DNA from: Hedera helix
Taxonomy: Eukaryota > Streptophyta > Magnoliopsida > Apiales > Araliaceae
Length of the DNA stretch: 64,000 nucleotides
Assembly (NCBI GenBank): GCA_947179155.2
Contig: OX359282.1
Location: forward strand, 18,616,510-18,680,509
Direction of reading: 5' to 3'
Shown in pieces: positions 1 through 10,444 of the stretch (its first letter is position 1; each line of letters starts with the position of its first letter). Position numbers and translations under genes: made by a program. The notes beneath the pieces are model-generated. The model searched no databases. It worked only from the letters and a program-made list of their open reading frames with translations, and was not told the origin of the DNA.

Positions 1-900
1 GGCGGTGTTTATGGATTTGATGAATCAGGTGTTCAGAGAGTACTTGGACCAATTTGTCATTGTCTTTATTGATGACATTTTGGTTTACTCCAAGTCTAGG
101 GAAGAGCATGAGGAACATCTTCGCACAGTTTTGGAAATTTTGCTGAAAGATAAGTTATATGCTAAATTTTCCAAATGCAAGTTTTGGTTGGAGCAGGTTG
201 CATTCTTGGGCCACATTGTGTCTGCTGAAGGCATTAAGGTGGATCCTACAAAGGTTGAGGCTGTCACTAAATGGCCAAGACCTACTACGGTGACGGAGGT
301 TAGGAGTTTCTTGGGTTTGGACGGGTACTATAGGCGATTTGTGGAAGGATTTTCTTTGCTTGCCTTGCCATTGACACAGTTGATGAGAAGGGCACGAAGT
401 TTGTGTGAAATGAGGAGCGTGATAAGAGTTTTGAAGAGTTAAAGAAATGACTTGTGACAGCTCCAATACTTACATTGCCATTGTGGGCAGGAGGTTACCA
501 AATATATAGTGATGCTTCTAAGAAGGGCTTGAGGTGTGTTTTGATGCAACATGGTAAGGTGATTGCTTATGCTTCTAGGTAGCTTAAACCTTATGAGGTA
601 AATTACCCCACTCATGATTAGGAGTTGGCAGCAGTAATCTTTGCCCTAAAAATTTGGAGGCACTATTTGTATGGAGAGACTTGCGATATCTTCACCAATC
701 ACAAAAGTCTTAAATACATTTTCACTCAGAAGGAGCTTAACATGAGATAGAGGCTTTGGTTGGAGCTTCTAAAATATTATGATGCGAGAATTCAATATCA
801 CCCGGGGAAAGCGAATGTGGTTGCAGATGCTCTTAGCCGAAAGAGTTTAGGAAGTGTAGCAACCCTTATTACACAACCTCAGCTTATTGCGGATATGGAG
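1..900 (+). pseudogene. GY1 reverse transcriptase (C-terminal part) and RNase H, broken
   Basis: This is the back half of a Ty3/gypsy RT followed by RNase H. An open stretch at 5-442 carries the polymerase active site as FIDDILVYS, then the connection motif RSFLGLDGYYRRF. RNase H follows in pieces: YSDAS near 508, THD-ELAAV near 615 and TDHKSLKYIF near 700 (first residue changed to N). At least three in-frame stops interrupt the RNase H, for example TAG in AYASR-LKP near 580 and in NMR-RLW near 748; both sit where relatives have Gln, consistent with CAG to TAG. It would have copied element RNA into DNA in the virus-like particle. Non-functional. Confidence 0.9.
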
Positions 901-1129
901 TGACTAAAGTTGGAGTTGTATGTGCAAGGTTCAGATGGGCATTTAGTAGGTATGAGAGTAGAGCCCTCTCTTATCTCCCGGGTTAAGGAAGATCAAAAAG
1001 AAGATGGGGAGTTGTGGGCTATGGCACATAATTTGGAGGAGGGAAACAAACTGAGTTCTGTATTGATGAACATGGTGTGATTTGGTTGGGTAAATGGTTG
1101 TGTGTTCCGTTAGATTCAACTATTCGGGA

Positions 1130-1840
1130 AGCAGTATTGGCTAAGGCTAATAGTTCACCATTTTCTATTCATCCAGGTTCTACGAAGATGTACAGAGATT
1201 TAAAGGAGAATTTTTTGGTGGAATGGGATGAAGCGAGATGTGGCTGAATATGTTGGGAAGTGCCTCATTTGTCAACAAGTGAAGATAGAACATCAACGAG
1301 CTAGTGGTTTGCTGCAACAGTTAGACATTCTAGTTTGGAAGTGGGAGAATATCACAATGGATTTTGTAACTGGTTTGCCAAAGACTTTCAGAAAGAATGA
1401 TGCAATTTGGGTTGTGGTAGATCAGTTGACCAAATCGACACACTTTTTAGCTATCTATGAAGGTTACTCGGTGGACAGGTTGGCACAGATCTTTCAGCAG
1501 GAAATTGTGAAACTTCTTGGTACTCCGGTGTCTATTGTTTTAGATCGGGACCCACGATTCACTTCACGGTTCTGGAAAGGGTTTCAGCGAGCTTGGGGCA
1601 CTCGACTCAATTACAGTACTTCTTTCCATCTACAGACTAATGGGCAATCCGAGAGGACTATCCAAACTTTGGAGGATATGTTGAGGTCTTGTGCGTTAGA
1701 GTGGTCGAGCAACTGAGATGATTACTTGAGCCTAGCTGAGTTTGATTATAACAATAGCTGGCATGCAAGTATTGGAATGACTCTGTTTGAGGCATTATAT
1801 GGTAGGAAGTGTTAGGCACCAACTTGTTGGGATGAGGTTG
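1130..1840 (+). pseudogene. GY1 integrase zinc-binding and catalytic core, broken
   Basis: The H2C2 zinc-binding region begins around HPGSTKMY near 1170 and continues in another frame as CLICQ near 1265, so a frameshift lies between (T run at 1210-1216). The open stretch 1228-1716 has the catalytic core with all three acidic residues visible: D in MDFVTGLP, D in LDRDPRF, E in GQSERTIQ. A TGA near 1714 follows WSSN where the family has Trp-Asp/Glu. The tail of the core continues to about 1810 (YNNSWHASIGM, EALYGRKC) with another stop. Integrase joins element DNA to host DNA; this copy cannot make it in one piece. Confidence 0.88.
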
Positions 1841-2437
1841 GTGCCTAAGTTAGTTCAAATTACAACGGAGAAGGTAACGGTGGCTAAGGAAAAATTACGG
1901 TTGACTCGATCACGACAGAAGAGTTATGCTGATAAGCATAGGAGGATGTTAGAGTTTGAACTTGGTGAGCATGTGTTTTTAAAAGTTTCTCCTTGGAAGG
2001 GCATTCGACGATTTGGGTTGAAAGGAAAACTTAGTCCACGTTATATTGGCCCATTCGAGATTTTGGAGAGAATTGGTGAAGCTGCATATCGATTAGCTTT
2101 GCCTCCACAACTAGCTCATGTGCATAATGTGTCTCATGTGTTGGTGTTGAAGAGTTATCATTATCATCCGTTGCATGTGGTACAATATCCGTTCGATAAA
2201 ATTCGGGGTGATCTTACTTGTAAGGAGCAAGCCGAGGCGATTTTGGATCGTCAAGAGCGGATTATGAGGAGGAAGACAATTCCAATTGTTAAGGTTTTGT
2301 GGAGGAACCATTCGGAGCGGGAAGCTACTTGGGAGATGGAGGAGTCTATTCGAGCGGAGTATCTGCATCTCTTTGAAAATTATGTACGTTTCATTTTTTT
2401 GATGCCGGGGACGGGATCTTTTTTAAGGGGGAGGTGA
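1838..2437 (+). pseudogene. GY1 integrase C-terminus and chromodomain
   Basis: This frame ends at TGA 2435-2437, immediately before the LTR. It has the gypsy integrase C-terminal GPY/F-like region (LSPRYIGPFEILERIGEAAYRLALPP, given in part) and then a chromodomain: ILDRQERIMRR, VKVLWRNH, EATWEMEE, AEYLHLFE. The open frame can be read from 1787, but its first 17 or so codons are out of frame with integrase, so homology starts about 1838. The chromodomain is expected to tether integration to chromatin marks. The homologous part is intact, but it is cut off from its upstream domains by frameshifts. Confidence 0.88.
2422..2435 (+). other. GY1 polypurine tract
   Basis: The purine run AAGGGGGAGG lies 2-3 bases before the TG of the 3' LTR and overlaps the end of the chromodomain frame. 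This is the expected plus-strand primer site of a Ty3/gypsy element. Confidence 0.8.
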
Positions 2438-3145
2438 TGTAATACTCGGTAAAAATAAATAAATAAATAAATAAAATAATAATAAATGTATGTAAGCTTA
2501 AAAATAATTAATTGGGCTTTTCTTATGTTTGGGTCAAACTATTAATTAAAATTAGGTGGGCTGTTAGTAATTAAGGAATAAGTTAAGTTAAGAAAATTTG
2601 GGCCTTAAAACTAATTAAGTCCAAATTAAATTTTGTACTATTAAAATTAAGAAAGTTAGTAAAATATATTAATTAATAAATAAATAAAACATAAACCATT
2701 TATAGTGTAACTTAGCTTTGTTTGTCTGATAAAAAAAATATATCATGAGCCGCCGCTTACTGTTAAAACCGAGAAAGCGAGAGAGTTGTGATTTGTGATT
2801 TTGGCAGAAAGGTAGCTGCGGAAGAAACAAAGGACGTTAAATTAATTTCTTTTCTTTTGTTTCTTATATGTGATTGATTCTTTTTATTTCTTTATACTAC
2901 AAATTGTTCCATCCGTGCGGTAAAGGTTGTCAGATTGTGAATCACATTATATAATAGTATATGTAAGATCATGGTATAGTCTATATATATATTTATATTA
3001 TATTATATGCATGTAATAAGTTATGTATTACCTTAATGAATGAATTTAAAAAGGGAAAATATATATGAATGGGGTAATCTGTTATCATGACACATATATA
3101 AATAAATTATATATCCTAACTTTATGTTTGGAACGAAAGAAAGGC

Positions 3146-3146
3146 A

Positions 3147-3220
<74 letters not shown>
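3146..3220 (+). repeat. (GT)5(AT)~32 microsatellite in GY1 LTR
   Basis: A pure GT run passes into a pure AT run of about 65 bases. The Tyr-Ile repeat peptide readable here (3065-3289) is a by-product. Confidence 0.95.
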
Positions 3221-3223
<3 letters not shown>

Positions 3224-3802
3224 CGTAATCTGTGTCTTTGGAATTATAATATTATGTTAATAATAAAATTTATAATAAAAATAATATAATGAGTAGTAAA
3301 AAAAATGTATTTATTAATTGGTAAATTAGCGTATAATTAATTCGTTAATTTATTTATTTTACTTTGTGTAATTAGTTCGGACAGAGGAAATCTAAATGAA
3401 TCATATTTGGAATTTTAGTTGGGTATTACATTACTGATTCCAGGTATGGATTCCGTACTCCTTCAGCGATATTCTTGTTATAATTAATTAGTTTATTTTG
3501 TTCCTTGTTTCGAATTTCGTTATTGTTTCACATAATTGTTCCTTGTGAAATTAATATGATAGCTTCATGTTGGCGTTACATAGAACTCATTTTTGTACTC
3601 TTTGTATTACTAAATCATGTGTAGTGATTATTTTGATTCCGTAGAATGTACATGTTAATTTATTTTGGAAATTTGGTATTGATTCGTTTCATTTAACATG
3701 TACACTTAGAACCCTTTTGTGGGTATTATGTCGCATTCGTTGTGGCATGATATCTTTATTAGATTATACCGTAGGGTATACCTAAGCTATAACCACCTGT
3801 GT

Positions 3803-3825
3803 GGGGGGGGGGGGGGGGGGGGGGG
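3803..3825 (+). repeat. Poly-G run (23 G) in GY1 LTR
   Basis: It is an uninterrupted run of 23 G between CACCTGTGT-like and TACTACAG sequence. The same position in the sister LTR (about 61921-61925) has five G. It could be a true expansion or an assembly/sequencing artefact. Confidence 0.9.
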
Positions 3826-4600
3826 TACTACAGACATGTCTCTAGGCACCGAGGCATGACACCTTCCGTGGCTGTGTGATCAGTCCACGGCGTCTCCATT
3901 TTGTGTTTTGGTGGGCGATGGCCAAATTTGGTGTTTTGTTGTGGGAGGCGTATAGGTCGACCCTAGTTTCTATTTTGTTATGTTATGCGGTTTGGTGATG
4001 TTTGTGCCAAACATACCATCCGATTTTCATGCATTTGGACTCGCGATCCAATGTGTGATCTGCGTGCGCGACATTATTTTGCCTGTGTGACATTATTTTG
4101 TTTGTGTGACATTATTTGACTTGCCTGTGTGGCAAGGTATATTTCTGTTATATGTTGAGCTCAGTATGAAATAACACCCAGCCCTTTGATTCAGCCTATT
4201 ATTTCGTTGTGTTAGTTATGTTCATTTTAGTTCAGTTAATGGTATTATTTGTTTCAGTTCTTTATTTTGTACTCTATATCTGTACTGGGCATTTGGCTCA
4301 TGCTGTGTTTTCTTCCAGCAGGTAATCAGGGGGATCGTGGGCAAGTGTGATGAGAGCTCTCTTTTATCTAGTGGTCTAGATATATTATGTATAGGTTATG
4401 CTACATTATTTTCTTTGGAGTTGTAATAACTATTCTAGATTATGGTTTGAACCAGTTTGGTATTTATTTTGGTTTGACTTATGGCGTTTATCAGTTATTA
4501 GCGTTATTCATTTTGGTAAAATGGAGCTTTTGATTTATTTTATAACTTTGTTATGTTTTGTGAGTAACCTCTCTTTCTATTTTGGAAAGGGGGTGTTGCA

Positions 4601-5456
4601 CTTTCAATTACTACACATGGATTTATTCGGGCCTATCCCAACAGCAAGCCTTGGAGGAAAGAGATATTCTTTAGTTGTAGTAGATGACTACACTAGATAC
4701 ACATGGGTATCCTTTCTAAGCTCTAAAGATGAAACTATTTCACATCTTATCAAGCTCTTCAAACTGATCATGAATGAAAATGGTGAGAAGATCAAGGCCA
4801 TCAGAAGTGATCATGGAAGAGAGTTTGAGTTTTCAGATATGGACCAGTTCTGTGAAGAAAATGGAATCATTCACAACTTCTCAGCCCCAAGGACTTCTCA
4901 ACAGAATGGAGTAGTAGACATAAAGAATAGGACTCTGATTGAAGCTGGAAGAACTCTTCTTGCAGCGGCCTATCTTCCTAAATATTTCTGGGCTGAAGCC
5001 ATCAGCACGACATACTACACCCAGAACAGGTCACTCATACACTCAACATTAAAGAAGACTCCATACAAATTATGGAAAGGAAGAAAGCCAAACATAAACT
5101 ACTTTTATGCGTTTGGCTGTCTGTGCTACGTACTCAACAATGGCAAGAAGCATCTAACCAAATTCCAGCCAAAGTCATATGAAGGAATCTTTCTTGGATA
5201 TGCTATGGATAGCAGAGCATACAGAGTGTTCAACAAGGAATCTTTAACTGTCGAAGTCTCCATCCATGTCACATTCGATGAATTAGATCCAGAAAAGAAA
5301 AGCTCAACACTCAACATTTCATCAGAAATCAACTCAACGATCGAAAAACTCAAAATCGTAGAGTCAGACTCCACGATCATGGAACTAACAGCAGAAATCG
5401 TTGAGCCAGAAGAGAAAATCGTAGAGTTCACCCCGAAAGACATTGGAACTCTATGA
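4601..5456 (+). pseudogene. SIRE-1 integrase core, N-terminus lost to the GY1 insertion
   Basis: The copia integrase reads from HFQLLHMDLFGP at the GY1 junction, so the H2C2 zinc region is missing. Catalytic D is seen in HMDLFGP and D in RSDHGREF. The third position reads QQNGVVDIKNR, Asp where the family has Glu, so the DDE triad is incomplete. The copia C-terminal region follows (AFGCLCYVLN, FLGYAMDSRAYRVFN). The open frame can be read from 4398, but its first 67 codons are GY1 LTR sequence. It ends at TGA 5454-5456. The INT-RT linker at 5340-5430 carries the CGTAGAG motif. Confidence 0.88.
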
Positions 5457-5474
5457 CCAGGATAAGAAGTTGAT

Positions 5475-6398
5475 TTGGAAGAACTCAGGCAAGAACGCAC
5501 CAGAAAAGATGTTCCTAGTAGAATAAAGTGGACCAAGGATCACACTCAAGATCTAATAATTGAAAATCCAAATGTTGGAATCAAGACAAGAGCTGGAACT
5601 TCAAATGAATGCTTTTACCTAAGTTTTCTCTCTAAAATGGAACCCAAGAAGATCGAAGAAGCCTTAGGAGACTCAAGTTGCATAGAGGCCATGCAAAAGG
5701 AGCTAAATCAATTTGAAAGAAGCAAAGTTTGGAGATTAGTTGCCAGACCTCAGCATAAACCAGTCATTGGCACCAAATGGGTCTTTAGGAACAAGATGGA
5801 TGAAAATGGAGTGATTACAAGGAACAAAGCAAGACTGGTGGCCAAATGCTATTCTCAATAGGAAGGAATTGACTACGATGAAACCTATGCTTCAGTAGCC
5901 AGATTGGAAGCCATAAGGATCTTCCTTACCATGCTGCGCACATGAAGGTCAAAGTCTTCCAAATAGATGTTAAAAGTGCATTTCTGAATAGAGAACTTCA
6001 AGAAAAAGTCTACATGGAACAACCTCCAGGTTTTATTAATCCAACCTTTTCAAATTATGTTTATAAATTAGATAAAGCCTTATATGGTCTAAAACAAGCT
6101 CCCAGAGCATGGTATGAAATCTTAACTAACTTTCTTATTGAAAAATGATTCACTAGAGAATGAGTAGATACTACTCTATTTTTAAGAAAATATAAGGATA
6201 AAACACTGCTAGTTCAAATTTATGTGGATGATATTATTTTTGGTTCTTTGGATGAACAACCGTGTGAAAGGTTTGTCAAGCTTATGCAGAGTAAGTTTGA
6301 GATGAGCATGATGGGAGAACTCAACTTCTTCCTCGGACTTCAAGTAAAGCAGACTGATGAAGGCAGCTTCATAAACCAAGCCAAATACATCAAAACTT
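5475..6398 (+). pseudogene. SIRE-1 reverse transcriptase, broken
   Basis: Two open pieces (5475-5861 and 5942-6148) and a third stretch make up a copia RT. Seen in order: KWVFRNKMDENG; KARLVAKCYSQ then TAG; GIDYDETYASVARLEAIR; QIDVKSAFLN; LYGLKQAPRAWYE; a TGA near 6146; and the active site IYVDDIIFGS near 6220. A TAA follows KYIKTC near 6401. The order and the YVDD box are those of Ty1/copia. Its role was minus- and plus-strand DNA synthesis. At least four stops and a frameshift near 5940 make it non-functional. Confidence 0.9.
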
Positions 6399-7168
6399 GT
6401 TAAAAAAGTATGACATGGAATCTGCAACTATCATGAAAACTCCTATGCCACCTGCCACTAAGCTTGACAAATATGAGAATGGTAAAAACACTGATATCAC
6501 TCAGTACAGAGATATGATAGGCTCACTCTTATACCTAACTGCTAGTCGGCCAGATATAATGTTTGCTACATGTATATGTGCTAGATTTCAGGCTAACCCC
6601 AAAGAGTCTCATCTAATAGCTGTAAAAAAAAAAAAATTCAAATATCTGAAAGGAACTCCAAACTTGAGATTATGGTATCCCAATGAGTCTTCCTTTAATC
6701 TAATAGGATATTCAGATGCTGACTATGCAGGATGCAAAATAGATAGAAAGTACAAATGGAACTTGCCAGATACTTGGCAGCAGACTTGTATCTTAGTTTA
6801 GTAAGAAGCAAAACTCAGTATCCACATCAACTACAGAAGCTGAATATATAGCCGCTGACAGTTGCTGTGCACAAATCCTATGGGTGAAGACTCAGCTTGC
6901 TGACTACGGGTTTGAGCCTAATTCAATCCCTATATACTGTGATAATACTAGTGCAATTGCCATAACTCATAACCCTGTCATGCATTCAAGAACTAAGTAC
7001 ATAGATATAAGATATCATTTCATTAGGGATCATGTACAAAATGGTAATATATCACTATACTATATCCCAACTGAAGAACAACTAGCAGATGTATTTACAA
7101 AACCTTTAGATGAATCAAGATTTAATAAACTAATAAGTGAGTTAGGAATGCTAAATCTAGACTCTTGA
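6397..7168 (+). pseudogene. SIRE-1 RNase H, broken
   Basis: Open pieces 6397-6801 and 6884-7168 carry the RT thumb-like region (DMIGSLLYLTASRPDIMFA) and RNase H: SDADYAG near 6714, then TTEAEYIAA near 6833 in another frame, YCDNTSAIAI near 6935 and RHHF-like IRYHFIRDH near 7008. It finishes with EEQLADVFTKPLDESRFN and a TGA at 7166-7168, the usual end of copia pol. A frameshift lies in 6740-6830, and a run of 12 A at 6624-6635 is another likely lesion. RNase H degrades the RNA template. Non-functional. Confidence 0.88.
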
Positions 7169-7701
7169 TATATATTTCATGTTTTGGAAGCTACTAACTC
7201 TGTAGGAAGAAAAGTTTTCAAGGAATAAAGTAAAGGACAAGGTCGTAAAGCTCACTCAACAATCATCAAGCCGAGGATCGTAGAGTACGCTTAAGTTCGT
7301 AGAGCCCACTCAACGATCGTCAAGCCAAGGATTGTAGAGTACACTACAAATCGTAGAGCTCACTCAATGGTTGTCAAGCCAAGGATCGCAGAATACATCC
7401 ATGTCGTAAAACTAACTCAACGACCGTTAAAACAAAGGATCGTTGTGTCAAGAAGGATCGTAAAGCTCAGGGGGAGACAAAGGGCAAAATGGTCATTAAC
7501 AAACTAAAAATGCTCCTATCAAACTTAACACGCGTCTTAGCAAACATAGAGGGAAGTTTTAAATATTTTGAAAACTGCGCGTCAGTTATTATTCTTCAAA
7601 AATCAAAAACCTAAACCTCTCTATCTCTTTCTCAAAAATCTAGAACCCTAAATTTTCAATACTCAATTAAATCATTCTTCCTGTTTCAGAAAAACAATCA
7701 A
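7169..7701 (+). repeat. SIRE-1 post-pol spacer with diverged ~55-60 bp direct repeats
   Basis: No gene is seen. About 7228-7470 holds four to five diverged copies of a unit containing TCGTAGAG, CACTCAACGATCG and TCAAGCCAAGGATCG. The TCGTAGAG core is the same word that forms LTR hairpins at 25430 and 59106. The block ends at AGGGGGAGAC (7469-7478), an internal PPT-like tract. The remainder to 7701 is AT-rich leader to the next ORF. Confidence 0.8.
7470..7478 (+). other. Internal PPT-like tract GGGGGAGAC of SIRE-1
   Basis: It is one of five AGGGGGAG tracts on the sense strand of SIRE-1 (7470, 8848, 8893, 24505, 25055). Only the last abuts the LTR. Extra polypurine tracts in the 3' region are a reported trait of Sireviruses; use of this one as a primer is not shown. 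Confidence 0.55.
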
Positions 7702-8901
7702 ATGGTGCCTGCTCAAGTCATTTCTGGAAACGAACTAAACTTCAAAGCCTTCACAACCGCAGATAAACAGTACCAGAGGATAATCCATTTTGCTTTAAAG
7801 GGTTGGCCTTCGAGAAGCCTTGGGAACAAACACAAGAGTCCTATCAAAGCTAGTTCGAGAATTCTATATGAATGGAACCTATGTAAATGGAACCCTAACC
7901 ACCACGGTTAGAGGGGTTCAGTTCAACCTCACCTTTGAAGAAATAAACCTAGCCCTAGGTTTTAAACATGGGGGCCTCACAATTCTTAACCTAGTAAATG
8001 CAGAAGAGGGCTTAAAAAGAATGCACCATAAGAAGAATCCTGAACTAAGAGGATTGAAGAAGAAATAGTTTCCCCAGAAATATGAATTTCTGGCTGACAT
8101 CGTTGGAAAATGCCTCCTCTACAAGGACTCTGCTCACGACTCTGTCAGGGAGATCTAACTAAAGATAATGACAACCATAGTAAAGAAGATGAATATCAAC
8201 TTTGGCTCCTTACTAGTTGAATGGATCGGGAACTGAATCCAAAATGCAGAAAATCCGAAGGGCGTAAAAAAAATGCCCTATGAGAGATTCATAAGCATTC
8301 TCCTTTAATTTGTTTTGGGGGATAAAATTGAGCACGCAAAAGGAGAAGTCCTCAATGCTAATAAGAGGATGACCCAGAGACTGTTCGAAAACTAGAAAAG
8401 GAACCCAATTGAGAATATAAAACTATCCCGATCTAGGGATAGTGAAGGAACACAAAGTGGAACTGGGCCCTCACAAATGAAGATCCTATCTGCAGAAGTA
8501 GGGTCTTAGGAGGTCAGCAGGCTATCTCCTAGACTGATCAGGAAGAGGAAAGGAAAAAAAGCCCTTGAGATCCAAAGACCTCAAGGATCATCAAATGAAG
8601 CCTCTGACGTTGCTCTTGAGGAGAAGGCTGACACGGATGATGAAGAATTAGATCAGCAGAGGGAAACTCACAGCAAGCATAAGGCTAAGGAGGTCACTTC
8701 AAAAGAGCCAAGACCAAAGAGAATAAGGCTAGTGAAATTAGTTGAAAAAGGCTCAGTAGTTGATGGGGAGCTACATAAAAAATTTGACAATACTCTAGTT
8801 GAGAGGGAGTCATTTGAAGCAATTGAACCTATGGTTACTCAAACTGAGGGGGAGCCATCAGTAGTTCCTGAGCCAGTAGATGCTCAGGCTGAGGGGGAGA
8901 C
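7702..8901 (+). pseudogene. SIRE-1 env-like / post-pol ORF, N-terminal part, broken
   Basis: It starts at ATG 7702 (MVPAQVISGNELNFKAF). A frameshift near 7815 moves the frame to LGTNTRVLSKLVREFYMNG, TTTVRGVQFNLTFEEINLALGF and on to 8068. This resembles the 'putative plant transposon protein' domain often found after pol in SIRE-type elements; I infer that from memory of the motif. Stops at 8066, 8156 and several later positions break it. The rest, to 8901, encodes a charged, Lys/Glu-rich tail (KHKAKEVTSKEPRPKRIRL). No signal peptide or obvious membrane segment is seen in this half. CO2 cuts it at 8902, and the frame appears to resume at 23311. Confidence 0.65.
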
Positions 8902-10431
8902 TGTTAGAGTTTATGCCCTAGAGGCTAATTATTTGATGTAATTGCTTAACTTTTCTCGATATTATATTTGATTGAATAAATGATATTATTTTATTATATT
9001 TTTATTTACTGCGCTATATAAATGTTAACATAATAAAAGTCCTTAGAATAGTGATACAAATTATATAGCTTCAAGTATGTGACTTGAACATGAGATCATA
9101 TAATTACAGTTAGTATCATTACTCTTAAATGTCCCTAGTCGAGTGTCATTGTTAATGGGACAACAATGATGCATTGAGACTAGTATGTAGATTGACTGAT
9201 GGCTAAATCTCATTGGTCATAAATATATGAAATATTGAGTCAATGCATAGGTACGTGTTAGAGAACAATGTATTGGACAGACCCACCATGAGAATTCTAC
9301 ATGGAGCATTATGTAAAGTGTCATAAGAAATTCTTATAGTGATAATGATGTAATGATCCTCCGACCTGAAGTCACTATATTATTACACGAGAATTTGTGT
9401 ACTTTGATATCATCAAAGGTCACCTTTAATAGGGTCGATAATAAAGGTGATTATTGGGTACATCATGAATCGTGTGAGGAATATGAGTGATCTAGATGAA
9501 ATTTAACCCTCCTATAAATTAGGGAGTGATATCCATAGGCCTCTTGATTAAGTAGGACTATGAAATGCATGACCATGCTCAAATAGTGATTTTTTTCATA
9601 TAGTCTACTTATTGATTAAGAAAACTAAGATTAAATTATGAAGAGTATGACACATTCCATGCCTCGAGTTTAATCTAGGATATAAGGTTAAAAGGATTAA
9701 ATTACATTGAAACATTGGTCACGAAAAGGTTGTATCGAATCACCGATCTTATTATTATTTGGGTAATAGTGATGCATTACTAGATGCCGCTCACTGTTTA
9801 TAATTTTATAATATGATTTTAAAATTATTGCCAACATAATAATAACCTATAGGGTCACATACTTAGAACGTATTTAAAAGGAAATTATTTTAAATATGTC
9901 AATATGATTGATAGTATTTAAAAATTACGAATTTAAATTAATAGGATAATTTATATATATATATATATATATATATTAAATAAGACTTAATTAAAATATA
10001 ATATATATAAATTTGGTTTTTATTTTTCTATTTATTTTAGGTTTTGGTTAATTCTTATTAACTGCTATATATACATGATATATCAGTAGTTTTAAGCACG
10101 TAAGGAAAAACTAAAGTCCTAGCCACTTTCAGAAAGAGGCTAGAGAGAAAAATAGTTCAGAAATTCTGATCTTGGTGGCTAGTACCGCAGATTCCTTTTG
10201 CTGCAGATCGTGTGACGATTCGCGGAGTGTTCGTGTGGATACCGTAGAGACACAGTCGCTGGATTGCGTTGAATATTCGAAGCCGTTCCAGAATTCCATT
10301 GTCTCCTGTCCATCTTGGATAATCGGTAAAATAATCTAAACCTCTAAATTGATATGGTTTTGCATGGATCCTGTTTTAGGGTTTCGGAAAATTTTTGAAA
10401 TTTTGCTGTTTTTATTATCCGAAATCCTATA
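8902..10431 (+). repeat. CO2 5' LTR
   Basis: It starts TGTTAGAGTTTATG and ends CCGAAATCCTATA, where the partner LTR ends CCTACA. It matches 21767-23310 along its length, with substitutions such as GCCCTAG/GCCATAG and GGGTCGATA/GGGTGGATA. It has a short (AT)n at 9952-9976. Confidence 0.93.
10066..10073 (+). promoter_or_regulatory. Candidate TATA box of CO2 5' LTR
   Basis: TATATATA follows TTAACTGC, about 360 bases before the LTR end. The same string occurs in the 3' LTR near 22944. AT-rich context lowers confidence. Confidence 0.4.
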
Positions 10432-10432
10432 G

Positions 10433-10444
10433 TGGTATTAGAGC
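10433..10444 (+). other. CO2 primer-binding site (initiator tRNA-Met type)
   Basis: TGGTATTAGAGC sits one base after the LTR. It differs by one C-to-T change from TGGTATCAGAGC, the usual copia PBS matching the 3' end of initiator tRNA-Met. It fixes the 5' LTR end and the element's orientation. Confidence 0.85.

Larger units (their letters stand above)
1..4600 (+). mobile_element. GY1: 3' part of a decayed Tekay-like Ty3/gypsy chromovirus
   Basis: The window opens inside reverse transcriptase and continues through RNase H, integrase and chromodomain to a PPT and one LTR. Order RT-RH-INT defines Ty3/gypsy, and the C-terminal chromodomain marks a chromovirus. The right end (…GGTGTTGCA at 4600) abuts copia integrase sequence directly, so GY1 inserted into SIRE-1. 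Gag, protease, PBS and the 5' LTR lie left of the window, so the TSD cannot be checked. Many stops and frameshifts show it is dead. Confidence 0.9.
2438..4600 (+). repeat. GY1 3' LTR (2163 bp)
   Basis: It begins TGTAATACTCGG after the PPT and ends GGGGGTGTTGCA, so the ends are TG...CA. The same family reappears as the solo LTR at 59237-62748, sharing GTCTGATAAAAA, GAGCCGCCGC, GGGTATTACATT, GATCAGTCCACGGCGTCTCC and GGGCATTTGGCTCATGCTGT in the same order. It is about 1.35 kb shorter than that copy, mostly through the middle. It contains a (GT)n(AT)n microsatellite and an expanded G run. Confidence 0.85.

Noticed and set aside
3065..3289. 74-codon frame with a long Tyr-Ile repeat (also 41085-41279)
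   Set aside because: Produced by (AT)n microsatellites in LTRs.
10433..10444. Possible tRNA fragment matching initiator tRNA-Met
   Set aside because: Only the 12-base primer-binding match is present beside the LTR; no tRNA fold.
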